Positions 33,010 through 40,952 of a stretch of 64,000 nucleotides of DNA are shown piece after piece. Both the position numbers and the translations under genes were made by a program. Position 1 is the stretch's first letter; each line of letters opens with the position of its first letter. This DNA comes from Halothiobacillus sp. (GTDB taxonomy: Bacteria > Pseudomonadota > Gammaproteobacteria > Halothiobacillales > Halothiobacillaceae). The notes beneath the pieces were generated by a model that saw nothing but the letters and a program-made list of their open reading frames with translations, had not been told where the DNA came from and made no database searches. The stretch spans positions 22,987 to 86,986 of the forward strand of contig JAGUXT010000059.1 in the NCBI GenBank assembly GCA_020061705.1. The letters are read 5' to 3'.

Positions 33010-33651
33010 TTACCAGCGCAACAGGGTTCGGCCAAGCGCGGCGCCGATCAGGGTCGGAATCAACATGCCGAGCAGATACCAGGTGCCGATAAATGGCGCA
33101 CCCATTTCCGGGCAGTGCAGGCTGTATACCACGGCACCCAACGCCCCGGATAATAGGCCGACTGCCGCGCCCGCCTGCGTTAAATGGGTGGGCGCCAAAC
33201 CACGCACGGCCCACAGTGTGGCAAGAAAGATCGGGGCGGACAGCATCGTGATGAGCAGAGGGCAATTACCCCAGGTTGCGCCGAACAAAAGCTCCTGGCG
33301 TTGTGCTGAGTCAGCATCGACAAGTGTGTACAAGGCGAGAAGCCACATCAGCAGAATAGGCAAAGCCATACCCAAGGGTGCATTTTTCAGGCGTGAACCG
33401 GGGTGAGAAAGGCGTACAAGGGCAAGCAATGCGGCGGCAGCAAGGCTGGCGGCATAGCCCAGTTTGACCCAGAACATGGGAAATTTGATGGCTTCAGGGA
33501 AATCGGGGCGCAGACCGAGCAAGCCGAGCATCATCAAAAAGGCCACGCCCACACCAAGACCAAGTGCAAGCGAAAAGCGCTTTGCGGTGGTGTGCGCTTG
33601 GATGGCAATGTCGCCAGTGGCCAGCAGGGTTACGAGATCATCGGTCTTCAT
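33010..33651 (-). CDS. nrsF: NrsF-family anti-sigma protein (DUF1109)
   Basis: A 213-residue inner-membrane protein with six predicted helices, beginning MKTDDLVTLLATGD, the cytoplasmic segment typical of NrsF/DUF1109. In other proteobacteria NrsF proteins hold their partner ECF sigma factor inactive and respond to stress, with conserved cysteines as sensors; here cysteines occur in WGNCPLL and SLHCPEMG. It overlaps the sigma gene by 4 bases (ATGA), so the two are co-translated. Confidence 0.9.
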   Translation of the reverse strand: MKTDDLVTLLATGDIAIQAHTTAKRFSLALGLGVGVAFLMMLGLLGLRPDFPEAIKFPMFWVKLGYAASLAAAALLALVRLSHPGSRLKNAPLGMALPILLMWLLALYTLVDADSAQRQELLFGATWGNCPLLITMLSAPIFLATLWAVRGLAPTHLTQAGAAVGLLSGALGAVVYSLHCPEMGAPFIGTWYLLGMLIPTLIGAALGRTLLRW

Positions 33652-34211
33652 TTTTTTCCTCCAATCAATGCCGCCAATGCCTTGAGGCCACGATGCACAC
33701 CGACCTTGACGGCTGACTCCGACATACCGGTTAGTTTGGCCGTTTCCGCAACCGACAAACCCTCCAGCTTGGTATGCACAATCGGCAGTCGCTGGCGCTC
33801 GGGCAGTTGGCCGAGTAATTCGGCAACATCCCTGCGTGCATCGCTGGCCTCGTCGTCCGACGGGACGGCAAATTCCATCTCGTCATCCAGGGGTTCGTGC
33901 AGTAGATCGTGCCGAGCGCGCCTGCGCATCAAATCGACCAGTTTGTACTTGGCAATGGCATGAATCCATGCCGTCAACGGCTGCTTGGCATCGTAGGTAT
34001 GACGCTGGTTGTGCATGGCAATCAAGGATTCCTGCACCAAGTCCTCGACTTCATCCGGCAGGCTGGCAAGGCGTTTGCGGAAGTAACTACGCAAGTGGGT
34101 GCTTAGTTCCTTGAGAAACGCACGATACGCCACGCTATCGCCAGCCAGTCCGCGTAGCAGTCCGGCGCGCAGTCTGTTTTCAATTTCATCTAACCGGCTG
34201 GTATTTGTCAT
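33648..34211 (-). CDS. ECF sigma factor (SigF/ECF16-like)
   Basis: A 187-residue sigma-70 family factor. Region 2 is at about 25-95 (DEVEDLVQESLIAMHN...PLTAWIHAIAKYKLVDLMRR) and region 4 at about 130-180 (LPERQRLPIVHTKLEGLSVAETAKLTGMSESAVKVGVHRG). Pairing with NrsF places it with the Caulobacter SigF group, for which GTAACC-N16-CGAA is the known promoter form; two exact copies lie just upstream, one on each strand. The start at 34211 is supported by family length, although the minus-strand promoter would overlap it. Confidence 0.93.
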   Translation of the reverse strand: MTNTSRLDEIENRLRAGLLRGLAGDSVAYRAFLKELSTHLRSYFRKRLASLPDEVEDLVQESLIAMHNQRHTYDAKQPLTAWIHAIAKYKLVDLMRRRARHDLLHEPLDDEMEFAVPSDDEASDARRDVAELLGQLPERQRLPIVHTKLEGLSVAETAKLTGMSESAVKVGVHRGLKALAALIGGKK

Positions 34212-34236
34212 TCGTTGAGATGGCGACTTTGGTTAC
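34211..34236 (-). promoter_or_regulatory. SigF-type promoter facing the sigma gene
   Basis: On the minus strand GTAACC (34236-34231) and CGAA (34214-34211) are separated by exactly 16 bases. The -10 touches the ATG of the sigma gene, so transcription from it would begin just inside the frame. Either the match is accidental or the sigma gene uses a later start from this promoter. Confidence 0.5.
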
Positions 34237-34316
34237 AGAGAGCCGGACGAAATCTCGTCCAGGCTGATAAAAAAACAAACACCAAAAATTTTTCTGAAAA
34301 ATATTTAACCCGAGTT

Positions 34317-34342
34317 GTAACCAATTACCAACTCGATGCGAA
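34317..34342 (+). promoter_or_regulatory. SigF-type promoter of the b561-molybdoenzyme operon
   Basis: GTAACC (34317-34322) and CGAA (34339-34342) are separated by exactly 16 bases. The start of transcription would be near 34349, about 50 bases before the first gene. Confidence 0.75.
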
Positions 34343-34400
34343 TTAGTCGTTACAAGCAGCACATTGCTTTGAGCGTCGGATCGAACATCAGGGGGTGTAT

Positions 34401-35024
34401 GTGGAACAACTTATTTCCAGTGGACAAGAAGCCAAGCATGGTGGAGTGATTCATCCCGCTTGGCTGCGCATTATGCACTGGGTGAATGCGTTGGCGGTGC
34501 TCATTTTAGTGGGCAGTGGCTGGACGATCTATAACGCCTCGCCCTTGTTCGGCTTTGAGTTCCCGCGTGAGATCACCCTGGGCGGCTGGCTTGCGGGTGG
34601 CATTCAGTGGCATTTCGCTGCCATGTGGCTGCTTGGAATCAATGGCGTGCTCTATCTGCTGATCAATGTGTTCAGCGGGCGGCTTGCCAGGCGCTTCTTC
34701 CCGCTTTCGGCGGGGGCTCTGTTTGCCGACATAGGTTCGGCACTGCGTGGACATCTCTCACATGCTGATCTGCGCCGTTACAACATGGTGCAGAAAGCGT
34801 CCTATTTGTTTGTGATGCTCGTCAGTGTGTTGCTGGTGTTGTCGGGCTTGGTGTTGATGCAATCAGTGCAATTTCCGTTGCTGCGCGAGTTTTTGGGTGG
34901 ATATGAAACAGCGCGCTACATCCATTTCTTTGCCATGGCGGCCTTGGTTGGATTTGTGATTGTGCATGTGGCGATGGCGCTGCTGGTGCCGCGCAGCCTG
35001 CTTGCCATGGTTCGCGGGCGTTGA
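34401..35024 (+). CDS. Cytochrome b561-type membrane protein
   Basis: A 207-residue four-helix membrane cytochrome. Candidate haem ligands are in RIMHWVNAL, QWHFAAMW and in the last helix (YIHFF, VIVHVAM). Proteins of this kind pass electrons between quinone and a periplasmic enzyme. The next gene is a Tat-exported molybdopterin enzyme, its likely partner. The start is placed at GTG 34401, 5 bases after AGGGGG; GTG 34395 is an alternative. A SigF-type promoter lies upstream. Confidence 0.85.
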   Translation: MEQLISSGQEAKHGGVIHPAWLRIMHWVNALAVLILVGSGWTIYNASPLFGFEFPREITLGGWLAGGIQWHFAAMWLLGINGVLYLLINVFSGRLARRFFPLSAGALFADIGSALRGHLSHADLRRYNMVQKASYLFVMLVSVLLVLSGLVLMQSVQFPLLREFLGGYETARYIHFFAMAALVGFVIVHVAMALLVPRSLLAMVRGR

Positions 35025-35049
35025 TGGAACAGGAAATCAGGAGCACTCA

Positions 35050-35820
35050 ATGAAAACCCAACGTATAGACCCACAAACAGCCGATTTAATCGTTAGAGAC
35101 GCGCTGGGTGAATTGCATATTCCTGCACGCCGAGCTTTTCTGCGTGGCGCGGTGACTCTGGGCGGGCTATCCATGCTGACGGGCTGTTCGATCAGCGATG
35201 AACCGAGCATCGAGTCCATGTTGATGAAGGTGTCGCGCTTCAATGACAAGGTGCAAGCCTGGATGTTCGACCCCAAACGGCTGGCACCGACTTATTCCGC
35301 GTCGATGATTACCCGGCCTTTTCCTTTCAATGCCTTTTACGGTGAAAACAAAGCGCCGAGGGTGGACGCGGAAAGTTTCCGTTTGGACGTGTCCGGCAAG
35401 GTGGCCGACAAGCACGCCTGGTCACTTGCTGAGTTACAGGCCTTGCCGCAAACCGAGCAGATTACAAGGCATATCTGCATCGAGGGCTGGAGCGCCATCG
35501 GGCGGTGGGGCGGGGTTCCCTTTGCAGATTTTCTGCGCTTGGTCGGTGCTGACCTATCAGCCAAATACGTCGGCTTCAAGTGTGCCGATGACTATTACAC
35601 CAGCATCGACATGCCGACGGCGCTGCATCCGCAAACATTGATGGCCTTGAGTTTTGACGGCAAAACACTGCCGGTACGCCACGGCTTTCCGCTGAAGCTG
35701 CGTATGCCGACCAAGCTGGCCTACAAAAACCCCAAGCATGTTCAGGCGATTTTCGTCACTAATTCGTACCCCGGCGGTTACTGGGAAGACCAGGGGTACA
35801 ACTGGTTCGGCGGCAGTTGA
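35050..35820 (+). CDS. Periplasmic molybdopterin-dependent oxidoreductase (SUOX/MsrP-like)
   Basis: A 256-residue protein of the sulfite-oxidase-type molybdopterin fold. The conserved cysteine that binds molybdenum is in HICIEGWSAIGRWGG. The N-terminus carries a twin-arginine signal, RRAFLRGAVTLGG, followed by LTGC, so it may be a Tat lipoprotein. It resembles MsrP but lacks the C-terminal dimer domain of sulfite oxidases. The substrate is unknown; a sulfoxide or sulfite-like compound is plausible. The start at 35050 has a CAGGAG ribosome site. It works with the cytochrome b561 encoded before it. Confidence 0.86.
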   Translation: MKTQRIDPQTADLIVRDALGELHIPARRAFLRGAVTLGGLSMLTGCSISDEPSIESMLMKVSRFNDKVQAWMFDPKRLAPTYSASMITRPFPFNAFYGENKAPRVDAESFRLDVSGKVADKHAWSLAELQALPQTEQITRHICIEGWSAIGRWGGVPFADFLRLVGADLSAKYVGFKCADDYYTSIDMPTALHPQTLMALSFDGKTLPVRHGFPLKLRMPTKLAYKNPKHVQAIFVTNSYPGGYWEDQGYNWFGGS

Positions 35821-35895
35821 GCATGTGCTCATCTGTCCTGAAATACGGCAATTCCGCCGTGATCGTTCGTTTATTCAACCTGTGAGGATTTCATC

Positions 35896-36162
35896 ATGAA
35901 ACTGAAAGCTGCTGCTGTGATCTGTTCTGCTGTTTTGATGTTTGGCGCCAATGCCATGGCCGACGGACATATGGACAAGCCTGGTATGGCCAAGGACGGC
36001 ATGAGTCATGACTCCATGTCCAAGGATTCGATGGGCAAGGACTCCATGAAAAAGGATGCCATGGGCAAGGACGAAATGCACAAAGATGGCATGAGCAAGG
36101 ACTCCATGGGCAAAGACTCCATGGGTAAGGACCACATGAGCAAGGATTCGATGGGTAAGTAA
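35896..36162 (+). CDS. MXKDX pentapeptide-repeat protein
   Basis: An 88-residue secreted protein: a signal peptide (about 1-22, ending AMA), then about a dozen tandem pentapeptides of the form M-x-K-D-x (MSKDS, MGKDS, MKKDA), the signature of the 'penta_MxKDx' family. The repeats would give a very polar, Met-rich, disordered chain, possibly a methionine sink or metal binder; no function is established. It follows the molybdoenzyme and has an AGGA ribosome site. In other genomes the family occurs in SigF/NrsF regulons, in keeping with this locus. Confidence 0.9.
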   Translation: MKLKAAAVICSAVLMFGANAMADGHMDKPGMAKDGMSHDSMSKDSMGKDSMKKDAMGKDEMHKDGMSKDSMGKDSMGKDHMSKDSMGK

Positions 36163-36180
36163 GCCAACAAGCTGCGAGAC

Positions 36181-37743
36181 TCAGGCGGGGGCGAGCAGCC
36201 CCATCAACGCCGCAATCTGCCCTTCCACAGCGGTATCGCAACGCAGTGGGAGGGCTTTTGGCTTTTCTGCATCGCTCAATGGCTCGGCACTGCTTTGTTG
36301 GGCATTGAGAACTTCAAGTGTCGCTTCTGACGGATCGCCGCCAGCCTTGGCACGCATTAGCAAGCGCTGGCGCAGCAGTTCATCGGGGCAGTGCATGTCG
36401 ATAATGTGATAGGGAACACCAAGCCTGTTTGCCATCTCAAGCACCGGTGTACGTGTCGCAATCTTAAGATAGGTCGCATCCAGAATCACGCCCCAGCCGG
36501 ATTTCAGCACACCCTGCGCCAGTTCGAGCAGGCGTTGGTAGGTTTGTGCCGTGGCCTCCGGGCTGTAACGTCCGCTGTTCACGCCCGCTTCGCCGCGTTC
36601 TGGATAGAGACGCTGGCGTTCGATGTCGGCACGGATGCGAATCAGGCCAAGGCTTTCGGCCAGTATCTGCGCGGCTAGGCTTTTGCCACTGGCAGAAAAT
36701 CCGTGGGTGATGATGAGTTGGGTGGGCGCAGCTTGGCTGTAGCTTTCGGCAAGATTGGCATAGCGGGCGTATTGGGCGCGTGCGGCGGCAATTTGTTCGT
36801 CGCTGCCGCCAAACGCCACGCCAAGCAAGGCGACTTTGGCGCGCACCATGGCGCGGTAGGTTTGGTAAAAGCGCAGCAACTCCAAACCGGGATAATCCCC
36901 GCTGATCTCAAGATAGTGGTTGAGCAGGCGGTTGGCATGGGCGGGAAGCCCTCGATCCTGCAAATCCATCAGCAGGAAGGCCAGCTCGCTCATGACATCA
37001 ATCCAGCGGAAGCTGTCGTTGAATTCAATTGCATCGAAAATGATGATCTTGCCATCGACCCGCGCCATGTTGCCAAGGTGCATGTCACCGTGCAGTTCGC
37101 GCACAAAGCCCTCATGTTTGCGCGCAGCCAGCAGAGCTTGCAGTTGAGCATAGCGGGCTTCAGTCCATAGTCGCAGGCGTTCGAGTTGGGCGTGGCTGAC
37201 GACATCTTCGCTAGCCAGAAGTGGGCGGATCTGTTCGAAGTTTTGCGCCATCGGAAAGTACAGAGTAGCGGGCTCACCCAATGTACTGTTTGCTTCGACT
37301 CGGGGCGCGTGGGCATGAAAATCGGCCAGGCGGATGGCGAGTTCGTCCATCTGCTCCAAAGCTAGGCCTTCGTGTGCCAAAACTTCATCCAGGCGCGCGC
37401 CGTCGGCAAAGCGGTGCATGACGATGGCGCTTTCAATGACATCGCCCTCGGCACCAAAGCTGGGGGCGTCGACAGAGCCTGAAATATCGGCGACATGCAG
37501 ATAAAGGCCATCGCTCAAGGCTTGATTCAGGCGGATTTCTTCGTGGCAAAAATGTCGACGTTGGGCGCGGTCGGTGAAATTGAGAAAGCCAAAGTCCACA
37601 GGTTTTTTGAGTTTATAAGCCTTGTCGCCAGCCAGGATGACCGAGGAAATATGCGTTTGAATCAGACGCGCGCTGGGATCCTGAATCAGAAACTGGGCGA
37701 GTAGGGCGCGCACAAGGCGTTGGTGTTGATCGAGAGCGGACAT
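36181..37743 (-). CDS. Fused aminoglycoside-phosphotransferase-like / P-loop kinase protein
   Basis: A 520-residue fusion. The first 330 residues form an APH-type kinase domain with the catalytic loop ELHGDMHLGNM and the metal-binding IFDAIEFND. The C-terminal 180 residues are a P-loop kinase with Walker A GFSASGKSLAA and a later VILDATYLK. Proteins of this architecture are common but their substrate is unknown. The start at 37743 is the first ATG outside the divergent mrcB gene; a longer frame runs antisense into mrcB and is not used. No ribosome site is clear. Confidence 0.85.
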   Translation of the reverse strand: MSALDQHQRLVRALLAQFLIQDPSARLIQTHISSVILAGDKAYKLKKPVDFGFLNFTDRAQRRHFCHEEIRLNQALSDGLYLHVADISGSVDAPSFGAEGDVIESAIVMHRFADGARLDEVLAHEGLALEQMDELAIRLADFHAHAPRVEANSTLGEPATLYFPMAQNFEQIRPLLASEDVVSHAQLERLRLWTEARYAQLQALLAARKHEGFVRELHGDMHLGNMARVDGKIIIFDAIEFNDSFRWIDVMSELAFLLMDLQDRGLPAHANRLLNHYLEISGDYPGLELLRFYQTYRAMVRAKVALLGVAFGGSDEQIAAARAQYARYANLAESYSQAAPTQLIITHGFSASGKSLAAQILAESLGLIRIRADIERQRLYPERGEAGVNSGRYSPEATAQTYQRLLELAQGVLKSGWGVILDATYLKIATRTPVLEMANRLGVPYHIIDMHCPDELLRQRLLMRAKAGGDPSEATLEVLNAQQSSAEPLSDAEKPKALPLRCDTAVEGQIAALMGLLAPA

Positions 37744-37764
37744 GGCTGGCTTGCATAAGTTAAG

Positions 37765-40182
37765 ATGCGACAGCATAAAGCAGTCATCACCTTGTATCCA
37801 CGTCCCCCATACACTCTTGCTCTGAGCCATCCTTACACCGTGCGTCATTTTTTTTTCACCGTACTTAAACTCGGTCTGGCACTTTTTGTTGTCGGCGCGC
37901 TTGCCATAAGTTTGTATGCCACCCACCTGGATCGCATTGTGCAGGAGCGTTTTTCCGGCAGTTTGTGGGCTCTGCCCGCCAAGGTGTACGCGCGGGCCAT
38001 GGAGTTGTACGCAGGCTTGCCGCTGTCCCCGGCGCAACTGGAACGCGAGTTGCGCCGTCTTGGTTATCGTAGTGTCGAGGGTGAGCCGCGTGCCGGTGAA
38101 TACCGCAAGGCTGGCACGGAGTGGGAGGTGTTCGCACGTCATGCCGAACATTTCGATGGCGAGGAGCCGGAGCGTTTGTTGCGCCTGCGTTTTGAGGGCG
38201 AGCGTTTGGTGGGATTATGGGATGCCGCGCGCACTCCGGTCGCCATTGCGCGGCTTGATCCGCTGGTGATTGGCAGCTTTTATCCTGACAAGCAGGAAGA
38301 CCGGGTCATGCTGCGTTTGCAGGACACGCCACCCGTGTTGGTACACGCGCTTCTGGCTGTTGAGGACCAATCCTTCTTTGAGCATCACGGCGTGAACCCG
38401 TGGGCGATTATGCGCGCCATGTTGGTGAATATCGGCAGCGGCGAGCTGACCCAGGGCGGCAGTACGATTACCCAGCAGCTCGCCAAGAACTTCTTTTTGA
38501 GCCATGAACGCACCTATGTGCGCAAGCTGAATGAGCTGATTATGGCGATTGAGCTGGAACTGCATTACAGCAAGGAACAGATTCTTGAGGCATACCTGAA
38601 TGAGGTCTGGCTGGGGCAGGAGGGGAGCCGTGCCATTCATGGCTTTGGTTTGGCGAGTGAGTTTTATTTTGGCCGACCCATTGCCGAACTTAGCCCTGAC
38701 CAAGTGGCCACGCTGGTGGCCATGGTCAAAGGAGCAAGTTATTACAACCCACGGCGTAACCCGGAGCGCACCCTGGAACGGCGCAACGTCGTGCTGGGCG
38801 TGATGGCGCAACAAGGCTTGCTCAAGCCGGAGCAGCTTGATCTTTGGCGGGCACGCCCCTTGGGGGTGACGGAGAACGCCAATGCTGGTCAGGGGGTCTA
38901 TCCGTCCTTTTTACAGCTTGTAGGTCAACAGCTTAGAAAGGAATACAATGAAAAGGCCTTAAGTACTTTGGGGCTGAAAATCTACACTACGCTGGATCCT
39001 GAGGCGCAAATGCAGGTGGAGAAAGCCGTGGCGGAACAGCTGCCTGTGCTGGAGAAGTCGCGCAAATTGCCGGTGGATAGTTTGCAGGCTGCGGTGGTGA
39101 TTACCGAGCCCGTGTCGGGCGAGATTTTGGCCATGTTGGGTGATCGCAATGCGCGCTTTGCCGGCTTTAACCGTGCACTGGATGCGCGACGTCCAATTGG
39201 CTCGCTAGTCAAACCGGCGATTTATCTCACCGCACTGGAAAGGCCAGCGCAATTTACCTTGAGCAGCCTGATTGCGGATGAGCCGATGACCATCAATCAG
39301 GCGGGCAGTGTACCGTGGTCGCCGCAAAATTATGATCATCGTTTTAGGGGTGATGTACCTCTGTACAGGGCGTTGGCGAACTCGCTCAACCTGCCCGCCG
39401 TGCGCGTGGGGCTGGATGTAGGCGTGCAGGAGGTTGCGGCAACGGTGGAGCGTTTGGGCGGGCGGGCACCGGACAAACCCACCCCCTCCATGCTTTTGGG
39501 GGCGCTGGATATGGCGCCGCTTGAAGTGACGCAGATGATGCAAACCCTGGCGGCAGGTGGTTTCCGCACGCCAATGCGGGCGATTCGTGCCGTATTGGAT
39601 GCCGATGGCAAGCCTTTGGCGCGTTATGTTTTAACCGTACGTCAGGATGCGCAGCCGCAGCCGGTGTTTTTGGTCACCTACGCCATGCAGGCCACAGTAC
39701 GGGAGGGCACGGCAGCGGCGCTTGGGCGGGCCTTGCCTGCGCTGCGACTGGCGGGCAAAACGGGGACAACCAATGATATGCGTGATAGCTGGTTCGCTGG
39801 TTTTTCTGCCGATCGTTTGATGGTGGTTTGGGTTGGGCGTGATGATAATCAGCCGACCAAGCTGACCGGTGGCAGCGGCGCCTTGCCGATTTTTGCGCAA
39901 GTTATGCGTGCGCTGCCGCAGCAGCCGCGTCCGGCAGAGGCTCCACCGGGCGTGGAGTGGGTGACTACGGACTTGAGCACTGGACGACGCGCCACAGCGG
40001 CCTGTCCCGGTGCGGTGGAATTACCGTATATTGAGGGCAGTGCGCCAGTGGAATGGAGTGGCTGTGGCGAGAGTGCGCCGAATGGCTTTCTTGATCCAGC
40101 AGGCCATTCCGGGGCGCGGGGAGCCGACAGCAGTAGCAATGAAGAGTCGCTGGTGGATTGGCTGAATAAAATCCTTCCTTAA
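37765..40182 (+). CDS. mrcB: Penicillin-binding protein 1B
   Basis: An 805-residue bifunctional peptidoglycan synthase. One membrane helix near 33-53 is followed by the UB2H-like region. The glycosyltransferase (GT51) has the catalytic EDQSFFEHHG and GGSTITQQLAKN. The transpeptidase has the SxxK serine in RPIGSLVK, SxN in ANSLNLP, and KTG in LAGKTGTTND. It polymerises lipid II and cross-links strands in the periplasm, normally with LpoB. The following gene, a TPR lipoprotein, is not obviously LpoB. Start chosen at ATG 37765, although a GTG at the segment VRHFFF is possible. Confidence 0.95.
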   Translation: MRQHKAVITLYPRPPYTLALSHPYTVRHFFFTVLKLGLALFVVGALAISLYATHLDRIVQERFSGSLWALPAKVYARAMELYAGLPLSPAQLERELRRLGYRSVEGEPRAGEYRKAGTEWEVFARHAEHFDGEEPERLLRLRFEGERLVGLWDAARTPVAIARLDPLVIGSFYPDKQEDRVMLRLQDTPPVLVHALLAVEDQSFFEHHGVNPWAIMRAMLVNIGSGELTQGGSTITQQLAKNFFLSHERTYVRKLNELIMAIELELHYSKEQILEAYLNEVWLGQEGSRAIHGFGLASEFYFGRPIAELSPDQVATLVAMVKGASYYNPRRNPERTLERRNVVLGVMAQQGLLKPEQLDLWRARPLGVTENANAGQGVYPSFLQLVGQQLRKEYNEKALSTLGLKIYTTLDPEAQMQVEKAVAEQLPVLEKSRKLPVDSLQAAVVITEPVSGEILAMLGDRNARFAGFNRALDARRPIGSLVKPAIYLTALERPAQFTLSSLIADEPMTINQAGSVPWSPQNYDHRFRGDVPLYRALANSLNLPAVRVGLDVGVQEVAATVERLGGRAPDKPTPSMLLGALDMAPLEVTQMMQTLAAGGFRTPMRAIRAVLDADGKPLARYVLTVRQDAQPQPVFLVTYAMQATVREGTAAALGRALPALRLAGKTGTTNDMRDSWFAGFSADRLMVVWVGRDDNQPTKLTGGSGALPIFAQVMRALPQQPRPAEAPPGVEWVTTDLSTGRRATAACPGAVELPYIEGSAPVEWSGCGESAPNGFLDPAGHSGARGADSSSNEESLVDWLNKILP

Positions 40183-40211
40183 ATTTTGTGTGACTTATGA
40201 CGTACAACAGC

Positions 40212-40952
40212 ATGAAAAATAATCGTTTTTTAATCATTTTAATTGCGGGCGGCCTGCTTTCGGCCTGCTCCACACCACAAGCGCCGTCAATATACAAAGG
40301 TGAACCAACGGTCAAACCCGCACCCAAGGTCGATCCCAATGCTCCGGTCGTGCGTGCCTTGTCTGCCCCCGGATTCAAGGAGACTCCGCTGGAGGCCAAG
40401 CCTTTGCCTGCCAAGCCATTGAATAGTTACGCGCCAAGTGCAGTCGCGCCGAGTGTGCCCATGGCTCCGGGGGTGGATTATGCACAGTCTGCAAATACAC
40501 AAGTCGCTGCGGCGAGTTCCCAAGCAAGTATGGGAGTGACTTTGGCTTCGAAGCAGGCGAGTGCTACCAGTGCCACGACCACCGCCAAAATCAATGACGG
40601 AGTGGGGCAGGTTAATCAAGCCGCTGTGGCGACGAGCAGCAAGGCGGCAGGTGCAGTGGCATTGCCCGCAGCCAGTTTGAGCGGCAGCCCGGCAGCGCGT
40701 GAATTGGCGAGCAGCGCCGATGCGTCGATGGCGCGGGGCGATTTGACTGCTTCGGCAGCCAGTTTGGAGCGGGCATTGCGTATTGAGCCGAACAATGCAG
40801 GATTGTGGTCACGCCTTGCAGAGGTGCGTTTGCGTCAGGGTGATACAGCACAAGCCGAACAGCTGGCGCTCAAGGCCAATGGACTTGCGGGCGCAGATGC
40901 CGCCTTGCGCGCGCGCAATGACAAGATCGTCGCACAGGCGCGTGGACGTTAA
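40212..40952 (+). CDS. TPR-containing lipoprotein
   Basis: A 246-residue protein with a lipoprotein signal (residues 1-20, ending LLSAC). The centre (about 40-150) is low in complexity, rich in Ala, Ser and Pro, and probably spans part of the periplasm. The C-terminal 90 residues hold tetratricopeptide repeats (ARGDLTASAASLERALRIEPNNAGLWSRLAEVRLRQGD). It lies 29 bases after mrcB, so a role in activating or recruiting PBP1B is conceivable. The start at 40212 gives a better signal than ATG 40197. Confidence 0.8.
   Translation: MKNNRFLIILIAGGLLSACSTPQAPSIYKGEPTVKPAPKVDPNAPVVRALSAPGFKETPLEAKPLPAKPLNSYAPSAVAPSVPMAPGVDYAQSANTQVAAASSQASMGVTLASKQASATSATTTAKINDGVGQVNQAAVATSSKAAGAVALPAASLSGSPAARELASSADASMARGDLTASAASLERALRIEPNNAGLWSRLAEVRLRQGDTAQAEQLALKANGLAGADAALRARNDKIVAQARGR

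Noticed and set aside
37744..38151. N-terminal extension of the APH/P-loop kinase frame
   Set aside because: It runs antisense through mrcB and has no homology to the kinase domain; the start at 37743 suffices.
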